64,000 nucleotides of DNA from Streptomyces roseochromogenus subsp. oscitans DS 12.976. Its GTDB lineage: Bacteria; Actinomycetota; Actinomycetes; Streptomycetales; Streptomycetaceae. The notes under the pieces were generated by a model that did not search any database, was not told where the DNA came from, and saw nothing but the letters and a program-made list of their open reading frames with translations. Numbering within the stretch: position 1 is the first letter of the stretch; the number at the start of each line of letters is the position of its first letter. The position numbers were made by a program, and so were the translations under genes. The stretch spans positions 9,203,959 to 9,267,958 of the forward strand of contig NZ_CM002285.1 of the NCBI RefSeq assembly GCF_000497445.1, read 5' to 3'. This document shows positions 34,692 to 43,701 of the stretch, piece after piece.

Positions 34692-35657
34692 TCAGGCGTC
34701 GGCGGCCCATAGGTCGGTGGAGAGGTACTTGAGCCCGGAGTCGCAGACGATGATGGCGAGGGTCTTTCCCCGCATCCGGCCGTCGAGCAGTTTCAGGGCC
34801 GCGGCGAGGTTGGCGCCGGAGGAGTAACCGCCGAAGATGCCTTCCCGGGTGGCCAGTTGGCGGGCGGCGTCTCTCGCCTCGTCGCCGGTGACCTGGACGA
34901 AGCCGTCGACCGGCACACCGGCCAGGAAGTTCAGGTCGCTCATGGCGTAGCCGCCTCCCTGGATCGGGTGATCGGGGTGGGTGAGGGGCCGGCCGGCCAC
35001 GACCGCGGCGCCGGCCGGTTCGACGACGTAGCAGTGCACGGCCGGGTTGTGTTCCTTGAGGGCTTTGGTGACGCCCGCGTACGTCCCGCCGGAGCCGAGG
35101 AAGTCGACGAAGCCGTCGAGGCCGCCGCCTGTCTGCTGCCACAGTTCCTGGCCTGTGCCGTGGTAGTGGGCGAGCCAGTTGCCGTCGCGATGGAACTGGT
35201 CGGCGCGGAACGCGCCCCGGCTCCGGGTGATCTCCTGCGCGGCGGCGTCCACGAGTTCCAGGTCCCCGCCCGAAACCTGCCCTGGTACGGAGTCGGGCTG
35301 TTGGTCGACGAGGACCACCTCGGCGCCGAGCGCGGCCATCATCCGGGCCCGTTCCGGTGAGTTTCCCCTGGACATCACCGCGATGAACGGATACCCCTTG
35401 ACGGCACACACGATGGCCAGTCCGGTGCCCATGTTGCCGCTGGTCAGCTCTACGACGGGTTGCCCAGGCCCGAGCAGTCCGGAGCGTTCGGCCTCCTCGA
35501 TGATCCCTTTCGCGGCGCGGTCCTTCTTGGACCCGCCCGGGTTGAGGTAGTCGAGCTTGGCCAGAATGGTCCCGTCGAACCCGCTCGTGATCCGGTCGAG
35601 CCGCACCAGCGGGGTCGCCCCGATGGCTTCCACGGCGGAGGGCAGGACGTCGTTCAT
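34692..35657 (-). CDS. PLP-dependent cysteine-synthase-like enzyme
   Basis: A 321-residue fold-type II PLP enzyme of the cysteine synthase/cystathionine beta-synthase family. The Schiff-base lysine lies in NPGGSKKDRAAKG, the substrate loop is TSGNMGTGLAI (family: TSGNTGIG), and the phosphate-binding loop is LGSGGTYAGV. C-terminal EGIFGGYSSGANLAAAL matches the family end. It lacks CBS regulatory domains. The altered loop suggests a cysteine-synthase paralogue, perhaps with another substrate. The leader carries a duplicated 15-bp segment that includes the ribosome site; ATG 35657 follows AAAGGA. Confidence 0.88.
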   Translation of the reverse strand: MNDVLPSAVEAIGATPLVRLDRITSGFDGTILAKLDYLNPGGSKKDRAAKGIIEEAERSGLLGPGQPVVELTSGNMGTGLAIVCAVKGYPFIAVMSRGNSPERARMMAALGAEVVLVDQQPDSVPGQVSGGDLELVDAAAQEITRSRGAFRADQFHRDGNWLAHYHGTGQELWQQTGGGLDGFVDFLGSGGTYAGVTKALKEHNPAVHCYVVEPAGAAVVAGRPLTHPDHPIQGGGYAMSDLNFLAGVPVDGFVQVTGDEARDAARQLATREGIFGGYSSGANLAAALKLLDGRMRGKTLAIIVCDSGLKYLSTDLWAADA

Positions 35658-35664
35658 CGTCAGT

Positions 35665-35694
35665 CCTTTACTGATCGGACCTTTACTGATCGGA
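35665..35694. repeat. 15-bp perfect tandem duplication in the leader of the cysteine-synthase-like gene
   Basis: Two perfect copies of CCTTTACTGATCGGA (plus-strand sense) lie at 35665-35679 and 35680-35694. On the minus strand each copy ends in AAAGG, so the ribosome-binding sequence of the gene is present twice, 15 bp apart. The duplicated segment is immediately upstream of the start, with only seven bases between. Confidence 0.88.
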
Positions 35695-35868
35695 TCACTG
35701 CGAAGCGCTGTTCGCGATGTCGAACGATCATACTTCCATGCCGAACGTTGGGGGTCATCCACGAGAGCCCGAAATACTTCCGACGGTGATGTCGAGAACC
35801 CGTGACCGGCTCCGTCCTCGTGGTGAACGCGACCACAATGGATCGCACCAGCACCGAGGAGAACGACG

Positions 35869-36288
35869 ATGGCCAAGTACTTGCTGCTCAAGCACTACCG
35901 TGGCGCTCCGGCTCCGGTCAACGACGTGCCCATGGACCAGTGGACGCCGGAGGAGATCTCGGCGCACCTGCAGTACATGAACGACTTCGCGGCCCGGCTC
36001 GAGAAGACCGGAGAGTTCGTCGACGGCCAGGCACTCGCCCCCGAGGGGATGTGGGTCCGGTACGACGGTGAGGGGCGCCCGCCGGTCACCGACGGCCCGT
36101 TCGCCGAGACCAAGGACCTCATCGCCGGCTGGATGGTGATCGACGTCGACACCTACGAGCGCGCCGTCGAGCTGGCCGGGGAGCTGTCGGCCGCCCCCGG
36201 GGCGGGCGGGAAGCCGATCCACGAGTGGCTGGAGGTGCGCCCGTTCCTGACCGCGACGCCCACCATCACGGAGTGCCCTCATCGATGA
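35869..36288 (+). CDS. YCII/DGPF family protein
   Basis: A 139-residue YCII-fold protein (dimeric alpha/beta) with the motif VTDGPFAETKDLIAGWMVID near residues 63-82, the sequence that gives the DGPF family its name. DGPF proteins are regularly encoded next to ECF42-type sigma factors and are proposed as their functional partners, without a proven catalytic role. The stop codon overlaps the ATG of the sigma factor gene (ATGA), so they are translationally coupled. Confidence 0.92.
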   Translation: MAKYLLLKHYRGAPAPVNDVPMDQWTPEEISAHLQYMNDFAARLEKTGEFVDGQALAPEGMWVRYDGEGRPPVTDGPFAETKDLIAGWMVIDVDTYERAVELAGELSAAPGAGGKPIHEWLEVRPFLTATPTITECPHR

Positions 36289-37442
36289 ACGAGGCCCTGC
36301 TGAGGAGCCTCACGCCGAGCGTGCTCGCCATCCTCGTCCGCCGCGGAGCCGACTTCGCGGCGGCCGAGGACGCCGTACAGGACGCACTGGTCGAGGCGCT
36401 GCGCGTGTGGCCGGCCGACCCGCCGCGGGATCCGAAGGGCTGGCTGGTCACCGTGGCCTGGCGCCGGTTCCTCGACGCGACCCGGGCGGACGCCGCCCGC
36501 CGCCGGCGTGAGGACCTCGTCGACGAGGAGCCGGCGCCCGGTCCCACGCCCGCGGTGGACGACACGCTCCAGCTCTACTTCCTGTGCGCCCACCCGTCGC
36601 TGACGCCGGCGTCCGCGGTCGCGCTCACACTGCGCGCCGTCGGCGGTCTGACCACCCGCCAGATCGCCCAGGCCTACCTCGTGCCCGAAGCGACCATGGC
36701 GCAGCGCATCAGCCGGGCCAAGCGCACCGTCTCCGGTGTGCGATTCGACCAGCCCGGCGACGTCGCGACCGTGCTGCGTGTCCTCTACCTCGTCTTCAAC
36801 GAGGGCTACTCCGGAGACGTCGACCTCTCCGCCGAGGCCATCCGGCTCACCCGGCAGCTCACGGCCGCGATCGACCACCCCGAGGTGGCCGGGCTGCTCG
36901 CCCTCATGCTGCTCCACCACGCCCGACGCGCGGCCCGGACCGCGCCCGACGGCAGTCTGGTGCCGCTGGCCGAGCAGGACCGCGGCCGGTGGGACACGAA
37001 CGCGATCGCCGAGGGCGTCGAGATCCTGCAGGCGGCCCTCGCCCGCGACCGGCTGGGCGAGTTCCAGGCCCAGGCCGCCATCGCGGCACTCCACGCGGAC
37101 GCGCCCACCGCCGAGGAGACCGACTGGGTGCAGATCGTCGAGTGGTACGACGAGCTCACGCGCCTGACCGACAGCCCGGTCGTACGGCTCAACCGCGCGG
37201 TGGCTGTAGGCGAGGCCGACGGCCCACGCGCCGGCCTGGCGGCGCTCGCGGAGTTGGACGACTCACTGCCCCGCCACACCGCGGTGGCGGCCTACCTCCA
37301 CGAACGCGCGGGCAACCTGACAACGGCGGCCAAGCTGTACGCCGAGGCGGCCCGAAAGGCACCCAACCTCGCCGAACGCGACCACCTGACCCGCCAGGCC
37401 GCTCGACTCAACTCCCCTCGCTCATCCACGTCCAGCCCCTGA
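36285..37442 (+). CDS. ECF42-like RNA polymerase sigma factor with TPR-like C-terminal extension
   Basis: A 385-residue ECF sigma factor. Region 2 (FAAAEDAVQDALVEALRVWP, then PKGWLVTVAWRRFLD) and region 4 (GGLTTRQIAQAYLVPEATMA) are followed by a C-terminal domain of about 200 residues with helical repeats (DUF6596-like). The extension and the DGPF neighbour are the hallmarks of ECF42 sigma factors. No anti-sigma gene is present, so control probably acts through the extension or the DGPF protein. ATG 36285 overlaps the upstream stop by four bases. Confidence 0.9.
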   Translation: MNEALLRSLTPSVLAILVRRGADFAAAEDAVQDALVEALRVWPADPPRDPKGWLVTVAWRRFLDATRADAARRRREDLVDEEPAPGPTPAVDDTLQLYFLCAHPSLTPASAVALTLRAVGGLTTRQIAQAYLVPEATMAQRISRAKRTVSGVRFDQPGDVATVLRVLYLVFNEGYSGDVDLSAEAIRLTRQLTAAIDHPEVAGLLALMLLHHARRAARTAPDGSLVPLAEQDRGRWDTNAIAEGVEILQAALARDRLGEFQAQAAIAALHADAPTAEETDWVQIVEWYDELTRLTDSPVVRLNRAVAVGEADGPRAGLAALAELDDSLPRHTAVAAYLHERAGNLTTAAKLYAEAARKAPNLAERDHLTRQAARLNSPRSSTSSP

Positions 37443-37572
37443 GCTTGGCCATGACGATCACGAATGTGGCCCGGCATGAGGTGAGTGAGCAACGGATTGG
37501 GCAGGCCCTGGAGGACATCGCGCGGTGGGCTCATCGCCGCTGGCACAAAGCGGGCCGGGGGCCGGAAAGCCG

Positions 37573-38463
37573 TCAGTGTTGAGGCGTTCCCGGCGGTGGG
37601 TTGGCGTCGTTGAGTTGCTCGCGGACCTGGGCGTTCACCGCGGGATGCGTGTCACCCCTGTCCGCGCCCAGGCCCGCGAGCAGGCGCAGCCCGTCCTCGG
37701 CGGGGCTGCCGGGGGCCGCGGACAGCACCAGCAGCTCCATGCCCGACTCGTCAGGTAGCGCGAAGTTCTCCTGATGCAGTTCCAGCAGTCCGACCAGCGG
37801 GTGCCGGTACGCCTTGCGTCCATGTGTGCGGGCGCGTACGTCCGCGCGGGCCCAGAGGCGGCGGAAGCGCTCGCTGCCCATCGCCAGCTCGCCGATGAGC
37901 GAGGCCAGGCGGGGATCCTCGGGGTATTTGCCGGCGGCCAGGCGCAGGTGCCCGACCACGTCGAGGGTGCAGTTCTCCCAGTCCGCGTAAAGGCCGCGCT
38001 CAGCCTCCTCGAGGAAGATGTGCCGGGCGGTGTTCAGGCCCGGCATCGGCCGGCCGAAGAGGAGCCCGGCGAGGCGGTTTCCGGCGAGCACGTCCAGGCG
38101 GTGGTCCATGATCAGCGCGGGTGCGTCGGCGATCAGGTCGAGGACGCGCAGCAGCTCCGGCCGGACCCGCCCGCCCGGCGCCTTCGCGCGGCGGCGGCGC
38201 TGCCGGGCGAGCCGGTAGAGGTGCCCGCGTTCGGTCTCGTCGAGCCCGAGGACGCGGGCGAGCGCGTCAACGACCTGCTCGGATGGCTGGGTCGCGCGGC
38301 CCTGCTCCAGGCGTACGTAGTAGTCGACGCTGACTCCGGACAGGTGCGCGACCTCTTCGCGGCGCAGCCCTTCGACCCGGCGGCGGCTGTCGGTGGGGAT
38401 GCCGACGGCCGCCGGGTCGACGCGGGAACGCCGGGTCCGCAGGAAGCCCGCAAGATCGTCCAT
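37573..38463 (-). CDS. XRE regulator with MmyB-like ligand domain
   Basis: A 296-residue regulator. The N-terminal half has an XRE helix-turn-helix (RREEVAHLSGVSVDYYVRLE, QGRATQPSEQVVDALARVLG). The C-terminal half has a PAS-fold MmyB-like domain (LIADAPALIMDHRLDVLAGN, NTARHIFLEEAERGLYADW) that binds small ligands, in one studied case a fatty acid. It is divergent from a quinone-reductase gene with 138 bp between the starts. This is the most common context of these regulators and implies that it controls that gene. The last about 30 residues are Gly/Asp-rich. Confidence 0.92.
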   Translation of the reverse strand: MDDLAGFLRTRRSRVDPAAVGIPTDSRRRVEGLRREEVAHLSGVSVDYYVRLEQGRATQPSEQVVDALARVLGLDETERGHLYRLARQRRRRAKAPGGRVRPELLRVLDLIADAPALIMDHRLDVLAGNRLAGLLFGRPMPGLNTARHIFLEEAERGLYADWENCTLDVVGHLRLAAGKYPEDPRLASLIGELAMGSERFRRLWARADVRARTHGRKAYRHPLVGLLELHQENFALPDESGMELLVLSAAPGSPAEDGLRLLAGLGADRGDTHPAVNAQVREQLNDANPPPGTPQH

Positions 38464-38601
38464 GCCCCCAGTATGGCCTCGGTGGTGCCCGTGAAGGTGG
38501 TCCTGCTGTTACCAGGAAGTCCCGTCCGACGGAAGAGGCGCCCCTGAACGCCGGGCGCCGCGGCGCCCAGTATCGAAGGCACCCGATCCGAAGGAGTTCC
38601 C

Positions 38602-39381
38602 ATGAAGACGCTGATCGTCTACGCCCACCCGGAGCCGAAGTCGCTCAACAGCTCGCTGAAGGACCTCGCGGTGTCCACATTGGAGACCGCCGGGCACGAG
38701 GTACGGGTGAGCGATCTGTACGCGATGAACTGGAAGGCGGTCGTGGACGCCGCGGACTACGGCCCCAACGCCTCAAGTCCGCTGAAGGTCGCCCTGGACT
38801 CGGGCCGAGCCTTCGACGCCGGGACGCTCACCCCGGACGTCCTCGCCGAGCAGGAGAAGCTGCTGTGGGCCGACACGATCATCTTCCAGTTCCCGCTGTG
38901 GTGGTACACGATGCCCGCGATCCTCAAAGGCTGGGTGGACCGGGTGTTCACCTACCACTTCGCGTACGGCGTCGGCGAGCACAGCGACACCAGGTACGGC
39001 GAGCGCTTCGGCGAAGGCACCCTCGCGGGCAGGAAGGCTCTGCTGTCGGTGACCGCCGGCGGCCCGGAGTCGCATTACGCCGCTCGCGGGATCAACGGCC
39101 CCATCGACGATCTGCTGTTCCCGATCCACCACGGCATCCTCTACTACCCGGGCATCGAGGTGCTGCCGCCGTTCGTGCTGTACGGCACCGACCGGATGAC
39201 CGGCGAGGACTACCAGGACATCGCCAAAGCCTGGGAGCAGCGCCTGCTCACCCTGGAGTCGACCGAGCCGATCGCGTTCCGGCGGCAGAACTTCGGCGAC
39301 TACGAGATCCCCTCGCTGCACCTGAGGGAGGGACTGGAGCCCGCGGGCCGCACGGGGTTCGGGCTGCACGTGCGCGGCTGA
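38602..39381 (+). CDS. Flavodoxin-fold NAD(P)H:quinone oxidoreductase
   Basis: A 259-residue protein of the NQO1/MdaB group. Typical features are the FMN/FAD-binding start (VYAHPEPKSLNSSLKDLAV), LLWADTIIFQFPLWWYTMPA, the GWVDRVFTYHFAYGVG segment and TAGGPESHYAARG. Enzymes of this family reduce quinones by two electrons using NAD(P)H. It is divergent from an XRE/MmyB-type regulator that likely controls it. ATG 38602 has a GGAGTT site upstream. Confidence 0.93.
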   Translation: MKTLIVYAHPEPKSLNSSLKDLAVSTLETAGHEVRVSDLYAMNWKAVVDAADYGPNASSPLKVALDSGRAFDAGTLTPDVLAEQEKLLWADTIIFQFPLWWYTMPAILKGWVDRVFTYHFAYGVGEHSDTRYGERFGEGTLAGRKALLSVTAGGPESHYAARGINGPIDDLLFPIHHGILYYPGIEVLPPFVLYGTDRMTGEDYQDIAKAWEQRLLTLESTEPIAFRRQNFGDYEIPSLHLREGLEPAGRTGFGLHVRG

Positions 39382-39482
39382 CCGCCGGCGATGGACAGGG
39401 GATGTCGCCGAGATACACGACGAAGGGGCATTGAGTCGATCAGCGCCGGGCGTCGGCCGCGGGAAGGAAGTCCGGCCTCCGG

Positions 39483-39697
39483 GACTGCTGGGCTCGCATG
39501 TTGAAGTGCCGCTTATTCGGTGTGCGGGTTCGGCGGCTGCTTACCGACTGTCGCCGGTGGCGGTGGTACAACGCGGGTCGATGCGGCCCGCGTCGACGTC
39601 TACGACAGCCGACACGCTCCCGGAGACCACACACGGTGACAGGTCCCCCGACATCCCAGAGGAATACGCGGCACCTCAATATGCGGGCCTGCCAGTC
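39483..39697. mobile_element. MITE-like element with 36-bp terminal inverted repeats
   Basis: The left end (39483-39518, starting GACTGCTGGGCTCGCATG) and the reverse complement of the right end (39662-39697, starting GACTGGCAGGCCCGCATA) match at 29 of 36 positions. The similarity appears to continue inward at lower level: translated, both ends give related peptides (KCRLFGVRVRR and RCRVFLWDVGG). The inside has no gene. No target-site duplication was seen. This is consistent with a small non-autonomous transposable element or the ends of a decayed insertion sequence. Confidence 0.5.
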
Positions 39698-39732
39698 TCA
39701 ACCCCCGAATAGCGCACCTCAGGAATACCGCC

Positions 39733-42700
39733 TCACTGGGTGCCGTCTGTGGGACCGTACCCGCCTCCGCCGGGTGTGCGGATCACCAGTACGTCGCCCT
39801 CGGTGACGTCCGCGGTGTCGCAGCCGCGCAGCTGCTGGGTGTGGCCGTCGGCGTGTTCGATCAGGTTCTCGCCGAGGGCGCCGGGTTCGCCGCCGGCCAT
39901 GCCGTAGGGCGGCACGCGGCGGTGGCTGGAGACGACCGCGACTGTCATCGGCTCGGTGAATCGGATCCGGCGTTCCACCCCGCATCCGCCGTGCTGGCGG
40001 CCTGCTCCGCCGCTGCCCTCGCGGATGCGGAACTCTTCTACGCGCACCGGGTAGCGCCATTCCAGGATCTCTGGGTCGGTGAGGCGGGAGTTGGTCATGT
40101 GGGTCTGCACGGCGTCCGCCCCGTCGAAGCCCTCGCCCGCGCCGGAGCCGGAGGCGACGGTCTCGTAGTACTGGACACGGTCGTTGCCGAAGGAGACGTT
40201 GTTCATCGTGCCGGACCCCTCGGCCTGAGCGCCCAGGACGGCGTAGAGGGCGCCGGTGACGGCCTGGGAGGTCTCCACGTTTCCGGCCACGGTGGCGGCA
40301 GGACAGGCGGGGGAGAGCATGGACCCGGCGGGGATGCGCACGTCGAGGGGTTTCAGGCAGCCGCTGTTGAGCGGGATGTCGTCGGCGACCAGGGTGCGGA
40401 ACACATACAGCACGGCCGCCATGACCACGGACGTCGGCGCGTTCAGATTGCCGGGCTGCTGAGGCGAGGTGCCGGTGAAGTCCAGGACGGCGCCGCGCCG
40501 TTCGCGGTCGACGCGCAGGGCGACCTGGATGACGGCGCCGTTGTCGGTCTCGTAGCGGTGTTCGCCGTCGTCGAGGGTGGCGATGATGCGGCGTACGCAT
40601 TCCTCGGCGTTGTCCTGGACGTGCCGCATGTAGGCGTGGACGACGTCGAGGCCGAACTGGTCGATGACGCGGCGCAGTTCGTGGATGCCCTTCTCGTTGG
40701 CGGCGATCTGCGCGCGCAGGTCGGCGAGGTTGGTGTCCGGGTCGCGCGAGGGGTATCGGGCGCTCGTCAGCAGATGGCGGGTCTCGTCCTCGCGGAAGTG
40801 TCCCTCGCGCACCAGGAGCCAGTTGTCGAAGAGCACGCCCTCCTCGTCGATGGTGGTGCTGAACGCGGGCATGGATCCGGGGCTGATGCCGCCGATCTCG
40901 GCGTGGTGCCCGCGCGAGGCGACCAGGAAGAGCAGCCGCTCGTCCGCCTCGTCGAAGACCGGGGTGACCACGGTGATGTCGGGCAGGTGGGTGCCGCCGT
41001 GGTACGGGTCGTTGATGGCGTAGACGTCGCCGGGCCGGAGCGAGCCCTCGTTGCGGTGCAGAACCTCCTTGATGGATTCGCCCATCGAGCCGAGGTGTAC
41101 GGGGATGTGGGGTGCGTTGGCGATGAGATTGCCGTCCGGGTCGAACAGCGCGCAGGAGAAGTCGAGGCGCTCCTTGATGTTGACCGAGTGGGCGGTGCTC
41201 TCCAGCCGCACACCCATCTGCTCTGCGACGGACATGAACAGGTTGTTGAAGACTTCCAGCATCACCGGATCGACCGTCGTACCGACCGCCGTACGGGCCG
41301 GGCGGGGCCTTGAGCGTGTCAGGGCGAGGTCGCCGTGCTCGTCAGCCGTGGCGCGCCACCCGGGGTCGACGACCGTCGTCGCATCCGCCTCGGAGAGGAT
41401 CGCCGGGCCCTCGACACTGTCCCCGGGGCGCAGGTCCTCGCGTCGGAAGAGCAGGGTGGGCTGCCAGCGACCGTCGGTGAACGTCCGCACGGTGGCGGCG
41501 GGTTGCAGCGTTCCGGTCCGCGGCGGCAGCACGGTGGTGGTGGCGGTGCGCGGACCGGAGGAACCGGTCGCCTCGACCGCGAGGGCCTCTACGACCAGCG
41601 GCTTGCTCATGATGAAGCCGTAACGGTCGCGGTGGTCGCGTGCGAAAGCGGCTCGCATGTCCTCGGCCGGGCCCAGCGGCACGGGCAGCGAGAAGTCGGT
41701 GCCCTCGTAGCGCAGCAGGGCGCGGGCGGCCGTGCGGACGGTGGCGTCCGGCACGCCGTCCTCACGCAGCTGGGTGCGTGCCCGCTCCTCCAGCTCGGCG
41801 CGGACAGCCTCGACGCGGGCCGCCGTCTCCGGCCGGTCGAGGGCGGCCTCGATCGAGCGTTCACGCAGCGCCACCGCCTCCGCCATCCCGATGCCGTACG
41901 CGGACAGCACCCCGGCGAGTGGCGGGATCAGGGCGGTGTCGATGCCGAGCCGGTCGGCGACCGCGCAGGCGTGCTGGCCGCCCGCGCCGCCGAAGGCGAC
42001 CAGTGCGTAGCGGGTGATGTCGCGGCCGCGCTGGACGGAGATCTTCTTCACCGCGTTCGCGATGTTGAGCACGGCGATGTCGAGGAAGCCCGCCGCGACC
42101 TCTTCCGGGCTGCGGCGCCGCCCGGTCGCGGCGGCAGTCTGCTCGGCGAGCTCGGTGAAGCGCGCACGGACCGCGGCCTCGTCCAGCGGCTGGTCGCCGT
42201 CCGTGCCGAACACCCTTGGGAAGAAGGCGGGTTGGACGCGGCCGAGCATGACGTTGGCGTCGGTGACGGTCAGCGGCCCGCCGCGCCGGTAGCAGACCGG
42301 GCCGGGGTCGGCGCCGGCCGAGTCCGGGCCGACGCGGTAGCGCATCCCGTCGAAGTGCAGGATCGAGCCACCGCCCGCGGCGACGGTGTGGATGTCGGTC
42401 ATCGGCGTCCGCATCCGTACCCCGGCAACTTGGGTGCCCAGGACTCGTTCGATCTCGCCCGCGTAGTGGGACACGTCGGTCGAGGTGCCACCCATGTCGA
42501 AGCCGATCGCCCTGGTGTGGCCGGCGAGCCTCGCGGCGCGGGCCATACCGACGACGCCGCCCGCCGGGCCGGAGAGCACGGCGTCCTTGCCCCTGAAGTG
42601 GCCCGCCTCGCGCAGGCCGCCCCCGGACTGCATGAACATCAGCCGTACGCCGCTCAGTTCGCTCGCCACCTGGTCGACATAGCGCTGCAGGATGGGCGAG

Positions 42701-43344
42701 AGATAGGCGTCGACCACGGTCGTGTCGCCCCGCGGCACCAGCTTGATCAGCGGGCTCACCTCGTGCGAGCAGCTGACCTGCCGATAGCCGATCGCGCGGG
42801 CCGCCTTGGCGACTGCGGCCTCGTGATCCGGGTGACGGTAGCCGTGGAGGAAGACGACCGCGACGCTGCGGAACCCGTCCGCGTACGCCGCCGCCAGTGC
42901 CTCGCGCGTGGCGTCCAGGTCGAGTGGGCGGACTGGCTCGCCGCGTGCACCCACCCGTTCCTCCACCTCGACCACCCGGTCGTACAGGGCCTCCGGAAGC
43001 AGGATGCGGCGGTCGAAGATGTGCGGGCGGTTCTGGTATGCGATACGCAGGGCATCCCGGAAACCCCGGGTGATGACGAGAACGGTCGGCTCGCCGGTAT
43101 GCGTCAGCAGCGCGTTGGTGGCGACGGTGGTGCCCATCTTCACCACCTCGATCCGGCCGGCCGGAATCGGCTCGTCCGCCTCCAGGCCCAGCACCAGCCG
43201 GATCCCGGCGACGGCCGCGTCCCGGTACGCCTCCGGCCGCTCCGACAGCAGCTTGCGGCTGACCACTTCGGAATCCGGCGACACCGCCACGACATCGGTG
43301 AAAGTGCCTCCACGGTCGATCCAGAACTGCCAGCGACCAGTCAT
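39733..43344 (-). CDS. Hydantoinase/5-oxoprolinase (fused A and B subunits)
   Basis: A 1203-residue protein in which the HyuA-like half (residues about 1-690) and the HyuB-like half (about 700-1200) are fused, as in 5-oxoprolinases. The A half starts with FWIDRGGTFTDVVA, has MGTTVATNALLTHTG and the ATPase-like AIGFDMGGTSTDVS. The B half has ESIKEVLHRNEGSLRPGDVY and AINDPYHGGTHLPDI, then GHHAEIGGISPGSMP. The enzymes hydrolyse cyclic amides such as 5-oxoproline or hydantoins using ATP. The substrate cannot be told from sequence. ATG 43344 begins the conserved part. Confidence 0.92.
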   Translation of the reverse strand: MTGRWQFWIDRGGTFTDVVAVSPDSEVVSRKLLSERPEAYRDAAVAGIRLVLGLEADEPIPAGRIEVVKMGTTVATNALLTHTGEPTVLVITRGFRDALRIAYQNRPHIFDRRILLPEALYDRVVEVEERVGARGEPVRPLDLDATREALAAAYADGFRSVAVVFLHGYRHPDHEAAVAKAARAIGYRQVSCSHEVSPLIKLVPRGDTTVVDAYLSPILQRYVDQVASELSGVRLMFMQSGGGLREAGHFRGKDAVLSGPAGGVVGMARAARLAGHTRAIGFDMGGTSTDVSHYAGEIERVLGTQVAGVRMRTPMTDIHTVAAGGGSILHFDGMRYRVGPDSAGADPGPVCYRRGGPLTVTDANVMLGRVQPAFFPRVFGTDGDQPLDEAAVRARFTELAEQTAAATGRRRSPEEVAAGFLDIAVLNIANAVKKISVQRGRDITRYALVAFGGAGGQHACAVADRLGIDTALIPPLAGVLSAYGIGMAEAVALRERSIEAALDRPETAARVEAVRAELEERARTQLREDGVPDATVRTAARALLRYEGTDFSLPVPLGPAEDMRAAFARDHRDRYGFIMSKPLVVEALAVEATGSSGPRTATTTVLPPRTGTLQPAATVRTFTDGRWQPTLLFRREDLRPGDSVEGPAILSEADATTVVDPGWRATADEHGDLALTRSRPRPARTAVGTTVDPVMLEVFNNLFMSVAEQMGVRLESTAHSVNIKERLDFSCALFDPDGNLIANAPHIPVHLGSMGESIKEVLHRNEGSLRPGDVYAINDPYHGGTHLPDITVVTPVFDEADERLLFLVASRGHHAEIGGISPGSMPAFSTTIDEEGVLFDNWLLVREGHFREDETRHLLTSARYPSRDPDTNLADLRAQIAANEKGIHELRRVIDQFGLDVVHAYMRHVQDNAEECVRRIIATLDDGEHRYETDNGAVIQVALRVDRERRGAVLDFTGTSPQQPGNLNAPTSVVMAAVLYVFRTLVADDIPLNSGCLKPLDVRIPAGSMLSPACPAATVAGNVETSQAVTGALYAVLGAQAEGSGTMNNVSFGNDRVQYYETVASGSGAGEGFDGADAVQTHMTNSRLTDPEILEWRYPVRVEEFRIREGSGGAGRQHGGCGVERRIRFTEPMTVAVVSSHRRVPPYGMAGGEPGALGENLIEHADGHTQQLRGCDTADVTEGDVLVIRTPGGGGYGPTDGTQ

Positions 43345-43701
43345 GCACTTATTGTGCGCCCTCGGCCGGTGACCGGACGGTCGGAGACGGGTCGTGGCGC
43401 TCGGACAAGCGGCAGGGCGGAAGGCCGGAGATGTGTGTGCCAGCCGCCCTCGTGCGCGACCATGAACTGCAAACCGGTCCGGTGCCGCTGCCGAGCGAGC
43501 CAGGTGAAGCGGGACCGGCTGCGAGCCCGGAACCGGCTCATGTCCCGGTCGTCGTTCGTCAGCTGTCTTCGACGGCGGCAATCTGGAACATGTGGAGGCC
43601 GAGCACGGCTTGGCTGGGGTGCGGCAGCTGTGGCAGTCGAGTCATGCGCTGGGGTTCCTGGCCGTGGCGGCGCAGGCGCGTACATCGGCTGGCACTTCGG
43701 C
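43345..43701. other. Intergenic region, no intact gene
   Basis: The stretch upstream of the oxoprolinase and of the truncated phosphatase has no supported gene. One plus-strand frame has a short protein-like segment (GNLEHVEAEHGLAGVRQLWQ) near 43600 without start or family assignment, probably a remnant. Confidence 0.4.

Noticed and set aside
37451..37582. 43-codon plus-strand frame after the sigma factor gene
   Set aside because: The sequence has some helical character but there is no ribosome site and it overlaps the end of the XRE gene; too weak to call.
41335..43660. The first 770 codons of a 1004-codon plus-strand frame
   Set aside because: This part is antisense to the oxoprolinase gene and lacks domains. 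Only the last part, beyond 43660, codes for a recognisable phosphatase fragment.
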